A stretch of DNA of 38,843 bases from an uncultured Gammaproteobacteria bacterium (GCA_945787155.1 CALZHD010000009.1:1-38843), one strand, 5' to 3'; positions 1 to 10,261 are shown, counted from the first letter of the stretch. Notes: generated from the sequence alone by a model not told the origin. A program made the numbers and translations.

Positions 1-1752
1 TTCGGTGCCGAGGCGGTGTAGTGGCGAGCTTTCCTCTGATACGCCGGCATAACGGCTGATCAGGTGCAGTGACGAGACCGGTACATAGAGCTTGTCACCG
101 CCGGCATATTCGAGCATCAGGTATTCGTTAATATGGCCACCGGCGTCGAGTGTCTGTAGTCCGAGATAGCGACCCACGCCGTGCTCTTCATGGACCACGG
201 GTGAGCCAACGGTCAACTCGGTGAGGTTTTTGATGACGGCTTCAACATCGCGGCCACGTTTCTTGCGACGGCGACGTTGCATCACCTGTTCGCCAAAAAG
301 TTGCGATTCGCAGATGACCGCTAGCTTACCCTGATCACGCTTGCCTTGATCACGCGGATCTGTTTCAAGCAGCATGCCTTCATCAAAGGGTGCAACAGTG
401 ATCGCCAGTGGTGCATCGCTCTGGATAAACTCAGCCCAGCTATCAAGCTGTTTAGGGTAACGCTCATGGTCACGCAACATCTCCAGCAGCGTCTCGCGTC
501 GCCCGGTGCTTTCGGTAGCGATCAGTATGCGCCCATCAAAACCGTCAAGAAACGTCAGCAGTGGGGCGAGTGGGTGAGGCGTGCGTGGTGGCAGGCTCAA
601 TTTAGGGGGTGCGCTGGTGGCAAAGTTATAGCTGCCTGTGCCCATCGATGCGCCAGCGTCTATCTCGCTGCGGCTCAACTGGATGTTGTCTTTTGTCAGC
701 AATTGCTGCGCTAACTGCTCAGGGTCAAGAAAGAGGTTGTGAGGTGCCAGTAGTGGACGCTCAAGGTCGTGGCGGCCCGATTCATAACGCTCGCCACATT
801 CCTGCCAGAACTTTTCGGCCGCTTCAATTGAGCCATTGGCGGTGATGATGAGGGTGTTTTTGGGCAGGTAGTCGAACAACGTCTGCGTCTGTTCAAAAAA
901 GAGCGGCAGGTAATATTCGATCCCGGCGGGCGCGAGCGCCTGCGTGACATCGCGATAGATCACACTCTGCTGCGGGTTACCTTCAAACTGCGAGCGGTAT
1001 TGTTGACGAAAGTGGGTGATGCCATCTTCGCTGAGGGGAAACTCCCGCGCAGGCATCAGGCGAATCTTGTCGATGTTCGCCAGCGTACGTTGAGTTTCGG
1101 GATCAAAGGTACGGATGGTTTCAATCTCGTCATCGAACAGGTCGATGCGGTAGGGGGTCTTGCAGCCCATCGGGAAGAGATCGAACAGTCCACCGCGTAC
1201 CGTGAACTCGCCATGTTCCATCACCTGAGAAACGTATCTGTATCCACTGTTGTCGAGGCGTTCACGCATCTGCTCGATGTTGAGTTTCTGGCCGACATCC
1301 AGCATCAGTGTGTTCGATTCAAGGTAGTCACGTGGCGGCAGCTGATGCATCAGCGTGCTGATCGGTACAATCACGATGCCGCGTGTCATCTGTGGCAACT
1401 GGTAGAGGACGCCGAGCCGCTCGGAGATGATGTCCTGATGCGGGGAAAAGTGATCGTAGGGCAGGGTCTCGTGATCGGGAAAGACCGAGACCGGCAGCGC
1501 AGGCTGCGTGGTATCACTGCCGAGATAAAAACGCAGCATCTGTGCGAGCGTCTCTTCGCCGTGGATGTCGGCGGTGATCACCATCAGTGGGCCGTCATGT
1601 TGCTGCGCGGCGCTGCTGATGGCAAGCGCGGCACTGCTGCCGTAAAGTTTCCCCCAGTTCAGGGTCGATAAACTTCGCTGGGATTTATCAGGGGATTTAT
1701 TCGCAGCTTGCGATGCGGGCAGCGGCGGTGAAAACGGGGTGATTGCACTCAT
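1..1752 (-). CDS. mfd: Transcription-repair coupling factor Mfd, N-terminal part (truncated by window start)
   Basis: Own translation of the minus strand gives a continuous frame from ATG at 1752 (MSAITPFSPPLPASQ...) through ...LPYDHFSPHQDIISERLGVLYQLP..., ...GGLFDLFPMG..., ...LTVGSPVVHEEHGVGRYLGL..., typical of the Mfd UvrB-like and CarD/RID regions. Not in the ORF track because it runs off the window. Confidence 0.95.
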   Translation of the reverse strand, partial: MSAITPFSPPLPASQAANKSPDKSQRSLSTLNWGKLYGSSAALAISSAAQQHDGPLMVITADIHGEETLAQMLRFYLGSDTTQPALPVSVFPDHETLPYDHFSPHQDIISERLGVLYQLPQMTRGIVIVPISTLMHQLPPRDYLESNTLMLDVGQKLNIEQMRERLDNSGYRYVSQVMEHGEFTVRGGLFDLFPMGCKTPYRIDLFDDEIETIRTFDPETQRTLANIDKIRLMPAREFPLSEDGITHFRQQYRSQFEGNPQQSVIYRDVTQALAPAGIEYYLPLFFEQTQTLFDYLPKNTLIITANGSIEAAEKFWQECGERYESGRHDLERPLLAPHNLFLDPEQLAQQLLTKDNIQLSRSEIDAGASMGTGSYNFATSAPPKLSLPPRTPHPLAPLLTFLDGFDGRILIATESTGRRETLLEMLRDHERYPKQLDSWAEFIQSDAPLAITVAPFDEGMLLETDPRDQGKRDQGKLAVICESQLFGEQVMQRRRRKKRGRDVEAVIKNLTELTVGSPVVHEEHGVGRYLGLQTLDAGGHINEYLMLEYAGGDKLYVPVSSLHLISRYAGVSEESSPLHRLGTE

Positions 1753-1859
1753 TTTGTTCTGCGACGGCACTCTTGAATTTGGCTGATACGGCGAATTTTA
1801 TTGCGGCTGATTATCGCATAATTTGCAACAGGGCGGGGTGGCTTTTGTGGTAGTGCTCT

Positions 1860-2582
1860 CTACAGTGGTAGTGATTCCAGCGTGAATTTCCCATTGCGAT
1901 GCTGCAACACACTGCCCTGGTGGTACCAGTCGCCGAGCACGGTGCGTTCGGCGTGCGTACCATCCAGTTCAAAGTGGTGTTGTGCCGGGCGATGGGTGTG
2001 GCCGTGGATCAGGTGATGAACGCCGTACTCTCGCATTGTCTTTTCGACGGCAGCCTGATTGACGTCCATGATTTCAGCGCTTTTTTCCTTTGAGCGGTTA
2101 CGGCTCTCTTCGCGAAACTGACTGGCAATCGCCATCCGCTTTTCGATCGAATGGCTAAGGAATTCGCTGCAAAAAGCGGGATCCCGTACTTGACGGCGAA
2201 AGGCCTGATAGTCGACATCATCGGTACAAAGTGTGTCGCCATGCATTAGTAATACGTTTGTGCCATCAAGCTCAATCACGACATGATCATCGATGAGCTG
2301 GGCGCCACTGACGCTGGCAAATTGATCGCCTAGCAGGAAGTCGCGATTACCGTGCATCAGATAAACGGCAATACCGTTCAGGTGCAGCTGTTGTAGCGCG
2401 TCGATCACTGGCTGACTGTGTTCATCCACGGCGTCATCGCCGATCCACGCCTCGAACAGGTCGCCGAGGATATAGAGCCTGTCACCCGGTTGTGGTCGTT
2501 GTTGCAGAAATGTGATAAACAACCGGGTGATGGCGGGACGACTGGCACAGAGGTGCAAGTCAGAGATAAAGAGGGTTGTCAT
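1860..2582 (-). CDS. lpxH: UDP-2,3-diacylglucosamine diphosphatase
   Basis: MTTLFISDLHLCASRP..., GDLFEAWIGDD, HGNRDFLLG, HGHTHRPA: calcineurin-like phosphoesterase motifs of LpxH. Confidence 0.95.
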   Translation of the reverse strand: MTTLFISDLHLCASRPAITRLFITFLQQRPQPGDRLYILGDLFEAWIGDDAVDEHSQPVIDALQQLHLNGIAVYLMHGNRDFLLGDQFASVSGAQLIDDHVVIELDGTNVLLMHGDTLCTDDVDYQAFRRQVRDPAFCSEFLSHSIEKRMAIASQFREESRNRSKEKSAEIMDVNQAAVEKTMREYGVHHLIHGHTHRPAQHHFELDGTHAERTVLGDWYHQGSVLQHRNGKFTLESLPL

Positions 2583-2603
2583 TGCAGATGGAGTTGGCCT
2601 TGT

Positions 2604-3206
2604 TTATTGTTCGATGCGGCTTATCTTCTCAATAATCACCATCTTTTTGGGCACATCACTTGGAAAAGGACCGCCACGACCGGTCTTCATTTTCTGGATA
2701 CGGTCGACCACGTCCATCCCTTTAATCACCTTGCCAAAGACGGCATATCCCCAGCCGCGTGAATTCTTCTGAGTGTGATTGAGGAAGTTGTTATCGACGA
2801 CATTGATAAAGAACTGCGCGCTGGCGGAGTGCGGCGCATTGGTGCGGGCCATCGCGATGGTACCACGATCATTTTTCAGACCGTTATCTGCCTCATTTGT
2901 AATGTTGTCGTGGGTGCTCTTTTTCTTGTAGGTTTGATCGAAACCGCCGCCCTGAATCATGAAATCAGGAATCACACGGTGATAGATAGAACCATCGTAA
3001 TAACCTTCGTCGACATAGCGCAGAAAATTTTTCACGGTGATGGGTGCCTTCGCTGCGTCCAGTACTAGCGTAATTTCGCCCATATTGGTTGTCATGAGCA
3101 CCTGAACCTTGTCATTAGCACTGGAATTGGCATTGGTCATGGTTGAAAAGGAGAGGGTGGCTGCCAGCATCGCAAAAACGGAGGTCTTCAAAAGTCGTTT
3201 AATCAT
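2604..3206 (-). CDS. Peptidyl-prolyl cis-trans isomerase, cyclophilin type, with signal peptide
   Basis: N-terminal signal peptide, then TTNMGEITLVLDAAKAPITVKNFLRYVDEGYYDGSIYHRVIPDFMIQGGGF, the cyclophilin signature. Confidence 0.93.
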   Translation of the reverse strand: MIKRLLKTSVFAMLAATLSFSTMTNANSSANDKVQVLMTTNMGEITLVLDAAKAPITVKNFLRYVDEGYYDGSIYHRVIPDFMIQGGGFDQTYKKKSTHDNITNEADNGLKNDRGTIAMARTNAPHSASAQFFINVVDNNFLNHTQKNSRGWGYAVFGKVIKGMDVVDRIQKMKTGRGGPFPSDVPKKMVIIEKISRIEQ

Positions 3207-3431
3207 TGTTCAATACCAGTTATTTGAATCGGAAAGGCCACATGATAAAGGGTTTGTTGGAGAGATAAAAGTGGTCTGTCGTGCATAAACCTTGACATAC
3301 CTCTCATTTCACCAGTTCTGCTTGCGCCTGTATTGGTGAAAATTGGTGTCCATTTGTGATGCAGCCTGCTTGCTGGTGATGCCATACCAAAGCAGCCGTT
3401 GTGATGAGAAATAACAGAAGCACGTTGGTGA

Positions 3432-6400
3432 TCAGGATTTGATCTGTTTGATAAATTCATCTGCGGGTAAGGGGTCTCCATACAAATATCCCTGCCCTTC
3501 ATCGCAACCAATTGCCTTGAGAAATTGTTGTTGTGCTTTGGTTTCTATACCTTCTGCGATCACCTTCAATTGAAGACTTTGTCCGAGCGCAACAATCGCG
3601 CGGGTGATGGCCTCATCGTTGGGGTCGTCAGGGATGTCTCGTACAAACGATTTGTCTATTTTTAATTTATCTAACGGCAGACGCTTGAGGTAACTGAGCG
3701 AAGAGTAACCCGTGCCGAAATCATCTACTGAGATCGATACGCCAAGTTGCTTGATCTCATCCAGCACTTTAATAGCCGACTCTGTCTTCTGCATGATATA
3801 ACTTTCAGTAATTTCCAGTTCGAGATGCTCCGGATTGAGACCCGAGTCGTTCAGTACCTGCTTTAATGTTGCTAAAAGATCGTGACGCTGGAATTGCAGG
3901 CCAGAGACATTAACCGCGATGCGATCTAGTATCAGACCACTATCCAGCCATTGTTGCATCTGCAGACAGGCGCTACGCAGCACCCATTCACCGATGGGTT
4001 CGATCAGACCGCACTCTTCAGCCAGGGGAATAAATCTGGTGGGGCCTACCAGTCCCATGTCTGGGTGTTGCCAGCGAATAAGTGCCTCAGCGCCGATCAG
4101 ACCCCCTGTTATTAATGAGTATTGCGGTTGGTAGTAAAGAATAAATTCATCTCTGCTCAATGCGCGGCGCAGCGCCGTTTCCAGTGTTAGTCGCTCAAAC
4201 ACTGCGGCGGTGAGTGCCGAAGTATAAAACTGATAATCATTACGACCATCTTCCTTGGCACGGTACATGGCAGCATCGGCATTCCTGACTAGGGTATTAC
4301 TGTCTTCACCATCTTGTGGGTAAAGGCTGATACCGATACTGACGGTCTGGTGTAACTCATGTCCGTCAATGACAAACGGGGCAAAGAAGGCCTCAGTGAT
4401 CTTTTGTGCCAGCTGCGCGGCATCTTGTGCTTCAGTGACTTCTTCGATGAGAATGATGAACTCGTCACCACCGAGGCGCGCCACGGTATCTTCCTTGCGC
4501 ACCAGGTGGGTGATTCGCTCGCCTGCATTTTGCAATAAGGCGTCGCCAACCGGATGGCCAAGGCTGTCATTGATATTCTTGAAACGGTCCAGGTCAAGAA
4601 AGAATACTGCAACCAGCTGATCTTCTCGCTGAGCACGTTGCAAGGCATGCTCCAGTCGATCATAAAATAACACGCGGTTTGGAAGACTGGTCAGCGGATC
4701 ATGGTGGGCGAGAAAGTCGAGTTGTTCCTGTGACCGTTTGATGCTGGAGATGTCTGAAAATACCGAAACATAATTTGTCAGATTGCCATCACTATCATGC
4801 ACGGCGCTGATGGTTGACCAGGCAGGGAAGATCTCGCCATTTTTACGCCGATCCCAAATTTCGCCTTGCCACATGCCGGTTGATTCAATCGCCGCCCACA
4901 TGGCGCCGTAAAAGTCTCGTTGATGTTTTTCAGACTTTAGCAGGCGAGGGCTTTGGCCCAGGGCCTCTTCTTCACTGTAACCGGTGATCTCTGTGAAGGC
5001 GCAATTAACGGCGATGATTTGATTGTCAGCATTGGTGACGATGACTGCTTCCGCAGTGTTTTTTACCACAGTTGCCAGCTGTTGCAGCTCAATTTCTGCT
5101 TTTTTACGCTCGGTGATATCGCGAGCGCTGACGATTAAGGTGGTTACCTGAATCTGGTCTTTAATGGGGCCAACATGGGCCTCAAAATAACGGCAGTTTC
5201 CGTCCTTGTCACAATACTCTGTTTCATAGCGATCTGGTTTGCCGCTATCGAGTACCCGTTGAAAACAGGCTTGTGCATGGGGTCTGAATTTTTCCGGAAT
5301 ATAGCTGTTAATCGGCGTGCCGATGACTTGCTCGGCTGTTAAGTCCGGCACGGTATGGTTGATAAACAGGATAATGCCTTCGGGGTCAATCATCATGATG
5401 TGGTCAGGTGAGTAACGAGTAATGGAGCGCCACCTTTCTTCAGAGACTTTTAGTGCCTGCTCGGTGAGTACGCGTGTTGTAACATCTTGTGTGGTGCCAA
5501 CTAAACGTAAGGGCTTGTCATTAGTATCATATTCAGTTTCGCATCTAGTGTGGACATGTTTTACTGTCCTATCTTTCAATAACAGACGATGAATGACTTC
5601 ATAAGGCGTTTTGTTTTTTAGCGATCTGACATATTCAGTCTTGACCAGGTCACGGTCATCGGGATGTACTATTGCCAAAAAGTCTTGATAAGAGTAAGTG
5701 CTGCGCTCGTTGACCTGGATACCAAATATTCGACAAACCTCGTCAGAGCAGACCCCTTGATTATTGCTCAGGTCTAACTCCCAGCTACCCAGTTGGGCAA
5801 TACGCTGTGCCTCTGCCAGGCTGGTTTCACTGCGCGTTAAATCTGCAACGGTAAGCTGGACGCTTAAGGCTTCTGTGAGTCGTTGGCCAATTTCGTTAAA
5901 CAGTCTTACTTCATCATCTGTGAAGAGATGGGGCTCTGCGCAATGATGCAGACCCAGCAACCACGGCTTGCCTGTTTTCAGATGAAGGGCCATGGTTAAT
6001 TGTGACTGAATGGAAAATTCTTGTGCCATGCGGGGAAGTGCATGTGGCGACTGCGGGTCATATCTAACCACTGAATTTTTTTGCAATGCTGTTCTGAAGA
6101 CTTCAGCCACTTCTGGATCCATCGGCGTCTCTTTCCCGCTTGCATGGATTCCAGGCCACTCCGGCCGTGTACGCTCCATGGGCACATGCCAGTTAGGGGC
6201 GTCGGGATCACATGGGAAAAGAATCCAGGCGCGATCGCATTCAAAAATGTCCAGTATCTCGTCCAGCACGCTGCCGAGCATGTCATCTATGTTGCTCTTC
6301 AGGGCTAGATGGCTGATGTGCTCGATGGCATTCAGGTGATGCAGCTGTGTCTGAATCGTTTGTTCAGCTTGCCTGCGCTCAGTGATATCACGTATGACAC

Positions 6401-7760
6401 TGACAAAAGCGGTTCGTTGTCCGGAATCACTCTTTATTTCGGTGACGCTGTTTTCAGTCGGAAAGAGCTCGCCATTTTTTCTTTTTAATTGAAATTCGGT
6501 GTGGAAAACTGTGGCCTTGGCAAGATCGGCCGTCAGATTTTTCTTAAACTGTTCATAACATTCGTGATTCTGGTGTAGTAATTCAATGTGCTGGCCTATC
6601 ACTTCGTCCCTGGAATAACCGAATATCCTTTCGACGGCCTGATTGCAGGAAATGATCTGGCGGCTTTCTGCATCGACAACGCAGACTGCTTCAGACAGAC
6701 TGGCAAAGGTGGCTTCGAGCAGGTAGTTGAGTTCGTCAAGGTGCTGAGTCCTTTGTTTAACCTTTTCTTCAAGTTTATTACGCGCCTCTCGCAGTTCCTC
6801 TTCGTTGCGTTTGAGGGCGGTGATGTCACGGGCTTGCGCCATAAGATAGATATCTGTTTCATCCCTGTGAAATGAAAAGCCAAGATCTACCGGAAAAGTA
6901 CTGCCATCCTTGTGTCGGTGAACACCTTCAAATTTGATCGGGTGGCCATCTTCGATACTGTGCCAGGCCTGCTCAATTCTCTCATGTGAAGCCGTGTCGG
7001 AAATGTCGAACACAGAGAGTGACAATAATTCTGCGCGGGTGTAACCAAGACTTGAGCAGGTCGCCTGGTTAACGTCGTTTATCTTGCCATCCCTGCTGAC
7101 CAGAAACAGTGCATCGGGCGAATTTTCAACATAGGAACGAAACTTCTGCTCGCTTGCGTGCAATTGCTTCAATAATTGGTCACGCGCAGTGTTCGCCTGA
7201 TGCACATTGATGATCTGGGCATAGGTTTCTAACAGCGGTTTCAGGTAGTCGATAATCGATGAGTCATAACCGCCGGGGCGATTGGCAACACCAATCATGC
7301 CACTGTGTTGCTTGCCAAAAAAGACAGGCAGGCCGAGAAATGTTTTTAGTATAGGATGCCCTTTGGGTGTGCCGTTGCCGCGTTGGTCATTGGTTGGGTC
7401 ATTGGCGATTAGCGCTTCGCCGCTGCTGATTACCCTGCCAAATAAAGTGTTGAGATTGTTGAATTCAAGCCCCTCAGGCGCATGGGCCTGATAAAAGGCA
7501 CGGCTTTCATCATTCCAGGCAATATTGCTTATGGCGTGGGTTTTTAGATAGGGTAGGCCATCTTCTTGATAGAGGATTTCACCAATAAAACCATTTTCAC
7601 TCTGCGTGAGTTCGAGAAAATCTTTCAGCAGGCTGTCAAACAGCTGATGTGGGTCTACGTTGCTTATAAGGTGTTGCTGCGCTCGACTGATGGCTTTCAG
7701 GAGCGCATTGCTTTGTTCGAGGCTGAGCTTATCCGGTTCTGTTTGTCCTGCGGTTGGCAT
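3432..7760 (-). CDS. Multi-sensor GAF/PAS-containing diguanylate cyclase/phosphodiesterase (GGDEF-EAL)
   Basis: 1442 aa; GAF-like N-terminus and central GAF, several PAS/PAC repeats (e.g. ...VSVIRDITERRQAEQ, ...SARDITERKKAE), GGDEF motif RLGGDEFIILIEE with upstream RxxD (RKED), EAL motif GAEALIRWQHP and DDFGTGYSSLSYLKRLPLDKLKIDKSFV. No evident transmembrane segment. Confidence 0.93.
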   Translation of the reverse strand: MPTAGQTEPDKLSLEQSNALLKAISRAQQHLISNVDPHQLFDSLLKDFLELTQSENGFIGEILYQEDGLPYLKTHAISNIAWNDESRAFYQAHAPEGLEFNNLNTLFGRVISSGEALIANDPTNDQRGNGTPKGHPILKTFLGLPVFFGKQHSGMIGVANRPGGYDSSIIDYLKPLLETYAQIINVHQANTARDQLLKQLHASEQKFRSYVENSPDALFLVSRDGKINDVNQATCSSLGYTRAELLSLSVFDISDTASHERIEQAWHSIEDGHPIKFEGVHRHKDGSTFPVDLGFSFHRDETDIYLMAQARDITALKRNEEELREARNKLEEKVKQRTQHLDELNYLLEATFASLSEAVCVVDAESRQIISCNQAVERIFGYSRDEVIGQHIELLHQNHECYEQFKKNLTADLAKATVFHTEFQLKRKNGELFPTENSVTEIKSDSGQRTAFVSVIRDITERRQAEQTIQTQLHHLNAIEHISHLALKSNIDDMLGSVLDEILDIFECDRAWILFPCDPDAPNWHVPMERTRPEWPGIHASGKETPMDPEVAEVFRTALQKNSVVRYDPQSPHALPRMAQEFSIQSQLTMALHLKTGKPWLLGLHHCAEPHLFTDDEVRLFNEIGQRLTEALSVQLTVADLTRSETSLAEAQRIAQLGSWELDLSNNQGVCSDEVCRIFGIQVNERSTYSYQDFLAIVHPDDRDLVKTEYVRSLKNKTPYEVIHRLLLKDRTVKHVHTRCETEYDTNDKPLRLVGTTQDVTTRVLTEQALKVSEERWRSITRYSPDHIMMIDPEGIILFINHTVPDLTAEQVIGTPINSYIPEKFRPHAQACFQRVLDSGKPDRYETEYCDKDGNCRYFEAHVGPIKDQIQVTTLIVSARDITERKKAEIELQQLATVVKNTAEAVIVTNADNQIIAVNCAFTEITGYSEEEALGQSPRLLKSEKHQRDFYGAMWAAIESTGMWQGEIWDRRKNGEIFPAWSTISAVHDSDGNLTNYVSVFSDISSIKRSQEQLDFLAHHDPLTSLPNRVLFYDRLEHALQRAQREDQLVAVFFLDLDRFKNINDSLGHPVGDALLQNAGERITHLVRKEDTVARLGGDEFIILIEEVTEAQDAAQLAQKITEAFFAPFVIDGHELHQTVSIGISLYPQDGEDSNTLVRNADAAMYRAKEDGRNDYQFYTSALTAAVFERLTLETALRRALSRDEFILYYQPQYSLITGGLIGAEALIRWQHPDMGLVGPTRFIPLAEECGLIEPIGEWVLRSACLQMQQWLDSGLILDRIAVNVSGLQFQRHDLLATLKQVLNDSGLNPEHLELEITESYIMQKTESAIKVLDEIKQLGVSISVDDFGTGYSSLSYLKRLPLDKLKIDKSFVRDIPDDPNDEAITRAIVALGQSLQLKVIAEGIETKAQQQFLKAIGCDEGQGYLYGDPLPADEFIKQIKS

Positions 7761-8043
7761 GCATTCTCCGACTAAACACTATACGATATTTTCTTTTACC
7801 TGCGCCCACCTGAGTTGAATTCGTTTGAAAAATATATTTGGTTTATTCGTTCATCCTAGTCTTTTATTCGGGCCTTCGCAAACCCCTCTATTGACGTGTT
7901 ATAGATAAGGTTATTGCCAGGTTTATTTGTAATTTGGATGTAATAATCCAGCCGCAAAATAGAGAGTAGTGACGATCAGTTCAAACAGGTTTAATCTTGC
8001 TTCTGTTCGACATTGATAATTAGACTATTGTTTTGAAAGAAAT

Positions 8044-9270
8044 TTATTTTTTGAGAAACAGATGCTTATTGATCTTTTTTCCAACAACTTCAGCAAATAG
8101 CTCCATCGCATTAAGTAGCTGCTGATCGTTGAGATACGGTGCAGGGCCCAGTCGTAGTGTGTCGCCGCGACTATCACAATAAAACTGCCGTGCATGTAGT
8201 GCCTGGGTCAATGCGGCAGCATGAGGTGAGTGGAGTGCGATAAAGCCACCTCGTTGTGGCTGCGAAATCGTGTGGTCACGACAGATGAAGTCGGGGGGAA
8301 GGTCGAGCGCGTCGAATCGGGCCAGTAACAAGGCGGTCTGATATTGATTGATTTCGCGCAGTAACAGCGGGTCGAGGCCATTGCTGGCAAAGAATTCGAA
8401 GACCTTTGCGGCACGGTAATGGCTGGTCGGGTCATAAGTCGCTCCGGCAAAGCGTTGCCCACCATCGCCATAGTTCACCTGATGATCATGATTGCCATTG
8501 AGCGACTCAAAGTCCGCATACCAGCCGGTGATGAGCGGACGTAGTTGACAGCCTGGCGGGATTCGCAGAAAGCAGTTGCCTTCGCCGAGTTGGCAGTACT
8601 TATAACCACCGCCCACCATATAGGCCTGTTCCAGTCCTTCACGTGCAATATCAAACGGGACCACGTTGAGGTGGTGATAGGTATCGACCAGCAACTCTGC
8701 GCCCTGTTGGCGGCAGGCCGACATCACTTCGCTGAGTCCATTGCATATCTGTCCGCTATTGTAGAAGACCGATGAGACCAGCACGGCCGCGGTGATCGCA
8801 TTGACCTCGCTGGCAAGTCGTTCTGTAAAGGTTTCATGCGGCTGGCTTTCGACACGTACAATCTCGACCCCTTCTTCAGTAAGGCGATCAAGCTGGCGAC
8901 GGATCGAATGAAACTCACTGTCGCTGGTAACGAGTCTGGGTCTGTTTTTGAGATCCAGCGCGGAGAGAAAACGGACGACCAATGTATGGGTGTTTTCTGC
9001 AAGGGCATAGTCACCATCACTATCGTTTAGCAGACGCGAAAACCCCTGTTCAACCTGGCGTGCCTTCTCAAAGGCGAATTGCCATTTATCATCGAGGTGT
9101 GTGGCCGCATCAAACCACGCCTCTTTGACCCCATCAAAGGCAACATCGGGCCATGCCTGATGTGAGTGACCTGTGAGCAACAGGCGTTTGTCTACTCGAA
9201 ATTGGGCGTAGTGCGGCGCAATCGGATTGGTATCACGCTGGAAATCGACTGCACTCAATTTCTTTGGCAT
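8044..9270 (-). CDS. kynU: Kynureninase / class V aminotransferase-fold PLP enzyme
   Basis: MPKKLSAVDFQRDTNPIAPHYAQFRV..., LVDTYHHLNVVPFDI, YMVGGGYKYCQLGEGNCFLRIPP; adjacent to tryptophan 2,3-dioxygenase. Start moved to ATG at 9270 because the track's 9393 start overlaps the upstream gene. Confidence 0.8.
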   Translation of the reverse strand: MPKKLSAVDFQRDTNPIAPHYAQFRVDKRLLLTGHSHQAWPDVAFDGVKEAWFDAATHLDDKWQFAFEKARQVEQGFSRLLNDSDGDYALAENTHTLVVRFLSALDLKNRPRLVTSDSEFHSIRRQLDRLTEEGVEIVRVESQPHETFTERLASEVNAITAAVLVSSVFYNSGQICNGLSEVMSACRQQGAELLVDTYHHLNVVPFDIAREGLEQAYMVGGGYKYCQLGEGNCFLRIPPGCQLRPLITGWYADFESLNGNHDHQVNYGDGGQRFAGATYDPTSHYRAAKVFEFFASNGLDPLLLREINQYQTALLLARFDALDLPPDFICRDHTISQPQRGGFIALHSPHAAALTQALHARQFYCDSRGDTLRLGPAPYLNDQQLLNAMELFAEVVGKKINKHLFLKK

Positions 9271-9274
9271 GGCG

Positions 9275-10057
9275 TTAGAGTGCGTTGCGTATTGCCCACA
9301 GATCCGGGAATAACGGGGTGAGCAGGGTCTTGTAAAGATAATCGACACCGACTGAACCGCCAGTACCGATCTTGTTGCCGATGGTGCGTTCAACCATCTT
9401 AATGTGGCGATAGCGCCACTCCTGCAGTCCTTCGTCGAGATCGATCAGGTGTTCACAGAGCTGTGTCAGCAGTGATTCATCCCGGTAGATTTTGATCAGC
9501 TGTTGCTGCACGGCTTGATTGAGTTCAGGCGGGACTGAAACATCGCGCATGAGTTCCGATTCGGGCATTGGATAGCCACTGTCATTCAAACAGTGCAAAA
9601 AGGTATCCCATAGACTGGGCTGTTGCATGAGTGATTCGAGTCGCTCACGTGCGCCTAGCCCCTGTGGATAGTGGACGAATACGCTGGGGTTGCGTCTGCC
9701 GAGCATGAACTCGATCTCGCGAAACTGTACCGACTGAAAACCGCTGGCGCTTTCGAGACGATCACGAAAGGCGCGGAACGAAACCGGGCTGAGGGTCTCA
9801 ATGATGTCCATCTGCGCCACGAGCACTTTGAGGATATGCAGGACGCGATTCAGGTTACGTAGTGCTATCGGCAGGTTCTGTTGCGCGAGTGCAGATTGAA
9901 AATCGGCAAGTTCGTGGATGATCTGTTTAAACCACAATTCATAGACCTGATGGGTGATGATGAACAGCATTTCATCATGTTCCGGGTCCTCTGATAACGG
10001 TTGCTGTAGAGCCAGCAACTCATCGATCTTCAGGTAATTTTTATAGGTCAGTGGCAT
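9275..10057 (-). CDS. kynA: Tryptophan 2,3-dioxygenase
   Basis: MPLTYKNYLKIDELLALQQPLSEDPEHDEMLFIITHQVYELWFKQIIHEL..., SGFQSVQFREIEFMLGRRN, HIKMVERTIGNKIGTGGSVGVDYL: TDO signatures. Confidence 0.96.
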   Translation of the reverse strand: MPLTYKNYLKIDELLALQQPLSEDPEHDEMLFIITHQVYELWFKQIIHELADFQSALAQQNLPIALRNLNRVLHILKVLVAQMDIIETLSPVSFRAFRDRLESASGFQSVQFREIEFMLGRRNPSVFVHYPQGLGARERLESLMQQPSLWDTFLHCLNDSGYPMPESELMRDVSVPPELNQAVQQQLIKIYRDESLLTQLCEHLIDLDEGLQEWRYRHIKMVERTIGNKIGTGGSVGVDYLYKTLLTPLFPDLWAIRNAL

Positions 10058-10142
10058 GGTTTGATTATTTCATTAATTTAGTTGGGCGCAAGTTATGGAA
10101 CCTCTAATGTCACTATGCATCACATTTTAGATAATGCACAAA

Positions 10143-10220
10143 GTAGCCCGGGCTGAGGTAAAACCCGGGAGGGTAATGGCACTGTTCCCCGGGTTTCGCT
10201 GTGAGCTCAGCCCGGGCTAC
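10143..10220. repeat. 78 bp palindromic intergenic repeat (REP-like)
   Basis: Perfect outer arms GTAGCCCGGGCTGAG (10143-10157) / CTCAGCCCGGGCTAC (10206-10220), inner arms AAACCCGGG (10161-10169) / CCCGGGTTT (10188-10196). Confidence 0.75.
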
Positions 10221-10261
10221 ACGTAAATTATGTAGATATGGTGAGGAGTGAACCACATCAA

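Noticed and set aside
1000-1671. 223 aa plus-strand ORF
   Set aside because: Antisense to the confidently identified mfd frame; no recognisable family.
3203-3511. 102 aa minus-strand ORF between the PPIase and the GGDEF-EAL gene
   Set aside because: Overlaps the 3' end of the GGDEF-EAL gene, no recognisable domain; the intergenic part looks non-coding.
9271-9393. N-terminal extension of the kynureninase ORF
   Set aside because: Lies inside the tryptophan dioxygenase gene; the ATG at 9270 fits the family N-terminus.
10096-10108. GGAACCTCTAATG, resembling the IS5-type terminus
   Set aside because: Only about 9 bases match and there is no partner end nearby; likely chance.
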